Source: Polydactylus sextarius (lineage: Eukaryota > Chordata > Actinopteri > Polynemidae). From it: a DNA stretch of 64,000 bases. The position numbers were made by a program, and so were the translations under genes. The stretch covers positions 6,137,501 to 6,201,500 of the forward strand of contig CM028912.1 of NCBI GenBank assembly GCA_016801845.1, given 5' to 3'. This document shows, one piece after another, positions 62,321-64,000 of this stretch (position 1 is the stretch's first letter; each line of letters opens with the position of its first letter). The notes under the pieces are model-generated. The model made no database searches. It was given only the letters and a program-made list of their open reading frames with translations, and was not told the DNA's origin.

Positions 62321-64000
62321 ATACACACACACTATTTGAGTTCCCACTTTTATGAAACAGTCCAGAAAATCAATAATATTTTACTTATCAAATTAAAAGA
62401 CAACCAGACATACAGACATAATCTCATTAGTTACACAAACAAGTTATAAACTCTTGAAATTATATATTTTTTAAAATATTAATTTATTTCTGTTTGGGCT
62501 TTTTATGTGGACAGTAGCATCTAGAGCTGAAATGACTTGTCACTTAATTGATTTGTTCATTAACAAAGAATTCTTTTGCGACTCTTTTGCAACTTTTCAA
62601 ATAATCAATATAAAAAAATTGTCAGATGCCAAACTTTCCTCGTCTACACACGTCCAGATTTGAGAACTTGCTTGAATAAAAACAAGCAATTTGATTGTAT
62701 TTCCTTGAGCCGTGAAAACTTGTAAAAGTGTTTTGTTTTCATGGTTTTTCATTTATTTTATAGACAACTAATTAACAACTAATCAAGAGGATTATTGGTA
62801 GATTCATCAGTTTCAATTTGTCACCATGTTTTTTTTTTTTAATCCATCGCAAAATGTCCTCTTACATAAACCAAAATGATCTATAGCTATAAAACACAAC
62901 TGCCCAAACTGTTTGCAACTGTTTTTACAATTTTACAACTTTAAAACTGACTCAACACATCGTTTAAACTTCCTCTTGGATTTTGCGTGTACATGCGAGT
63001 CCATCCATATATATTCTGTGGCACTTTGAGATGCAGCAGCTCTGTGGATCGCAGCCAACAGAGGTCGGCTATCCCAGCTGGCAGTTCACTTCGGCAGCGG
63101 TTGCCAAGGTGACAGTGAGATGGAGTGACACGAGGCAGCAGATCTTTTGCTACAGATGATGAGTTTGGCAGATAGGAAGCGAGAAGCTCGGGACGCTGGT
63201 GCTGAAAAACAATCTGTGTTTCCTCCATCTCTCCCCTGATCCGTGCCCACAAACATACACCACGTTGATACTCAATAATTTATTCATGCTGAAACGTGCA
63301 CATACATGTACTGATATTAAAAATCAAACGTGTCACTGGTAACAAAATGGGAAAGTCAGAGAAACGGTCGCTGAGAAGCTGCAGTGAAACAGGCAGGGGG
63401 GTCAAAGGTCAGATAGTCTGCTACAATAACAGCCGACAAGCTAGACGACTGAGGAACAAACATAAACCTGGAAGTTAATGCATCACTGCAACTGTTGCTT
63501 ATATATTTTTTGCTTCTGAGAACAAATGAGTGACTGATACATATTTTTGTTTTTCCTTTCATGCTATTCACGATTAAATTGTTAGTATGGATTCACGTCT
63601 CTATTGTAACATGCCCCAAAACTTTACTTTATCAGCGTTACAACATTTGTAGGGAGTTGCACAAACCTGTGGAAATAGTGTACAAGGTGTGTGTTTGCCT
63701 GTGTGTGGGTGTCTTTGCTGAGCATTGGCAGAATTTAAGGGAAACTCAGGTCCAGTGGTTATAAATAGAAGTCTTTCTGTACGAGCCACCGGCTTGAATG
63801 GGTCTTTTTACACGTCAGCCGACGCAGCCGTCATCACTCCGGGTCAATTTTCAATCTCTGAAGAGGCTAAAAAAGGACATGTCGCTATGACAAAGACCTG
63901 TCGATGGTACTTTTGCACAATCTGAGAGGCCTTTTTTTTCTCCTGGTTGCACTCAGTTTGGTGATCTCAAAGATGCACATTGACAGAAAAACAAACAAAT
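61800..64000. other. pou3f3 3' flank, no further gene seen
   Basis: AT-rich sequence with a CA array (62259-62332) and a T-run near 62829. A slightly GC-richer patch at 63000-63250 shows no recognisable coding signal. Part of it may be pou3f3 3' UTR. Confidence 0.5.
62259..62332. repeat. (CA)n microsatellite
   Basis: About 36 CA units with two TA interruptions near the right end. Confidence 0.95.

Overview
The window looks like nuclear DNA of a ray-finned (teleost) fish. It is AT-rich, with multi-exon genes using GT-AG introns, long CA/GT and GATA microsatellites, and several interspersed repeats of types common in teleosts. There are no bacterial operons, CRISPR arrays or viral genes.

Four protein-coding genes can be reconstructed by joining exons in phase. 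In order they are slc9a2 (Na+/H+ exchanger NHE2 type, + strand, 13 coding exons, 4276-14158), mfsd9 (major facilitator protein, - strand, 6 coding exons, 20303-15634), tmem182 (four-pass membrane protein, + strand, 5 coding exons, 23314-27200) and the intronless pou3f3 (Brn-1 POU-homeodomain factor, + strand, 60129-61412). This order and orientation (+,-,+,+) is the same as SLC9A2-MFSD9-TMEM182-POU3F3 on human 2q12, which supports the names independently of protein similarity.

Layout: 1-3.9 kb is upstream sequence with a large GATA array and no recognised gene. 4-14.6 kb is slc9a2, ending tail-to-tail with mfsd9 (poly(A) signals about 150 bp apart). 14.8-20.6 kb is mfsd9, with a CRE-bearing promoter and a short upstream ORF whose stop overlaps the main start. 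20.7-23.2 kb is repeat-rich spacer. 23.2-27.3 kb is tmem182. 27.3-59.1 kb is a roughly 32 kb gene desert with transposon remnants, microsatellites and several AT-rich, homeodomain-motif-rich blocks that look like conserved regulatory elements for pou3f3. 59.1-61.8 kb is pou3f3, and the rest is 3' flank.

The genes are not a functional pathway. slc9a2 is an epithelial ion exchanger, mfsd9 an orphan transporter, tmem182 a muscle membrane protein and pou3f3 a neural/kidney developmental regulator. The block is probably held together because the desert carries pou3f3 enhancers.

Most notable observations: tmem182 carries two separate apparent -1 frameshifts while the other three genes are fully open; a 652 bp non-autonomous hAT-type element at 42322-42973 has a perfect 8 bp target-site duplication; a 635 bp TTAA-flanked fold-back element lies at 53225-53859; and there are several enhancer candidates upstream of pou3f3. 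No previously undescribed biological system was identified.
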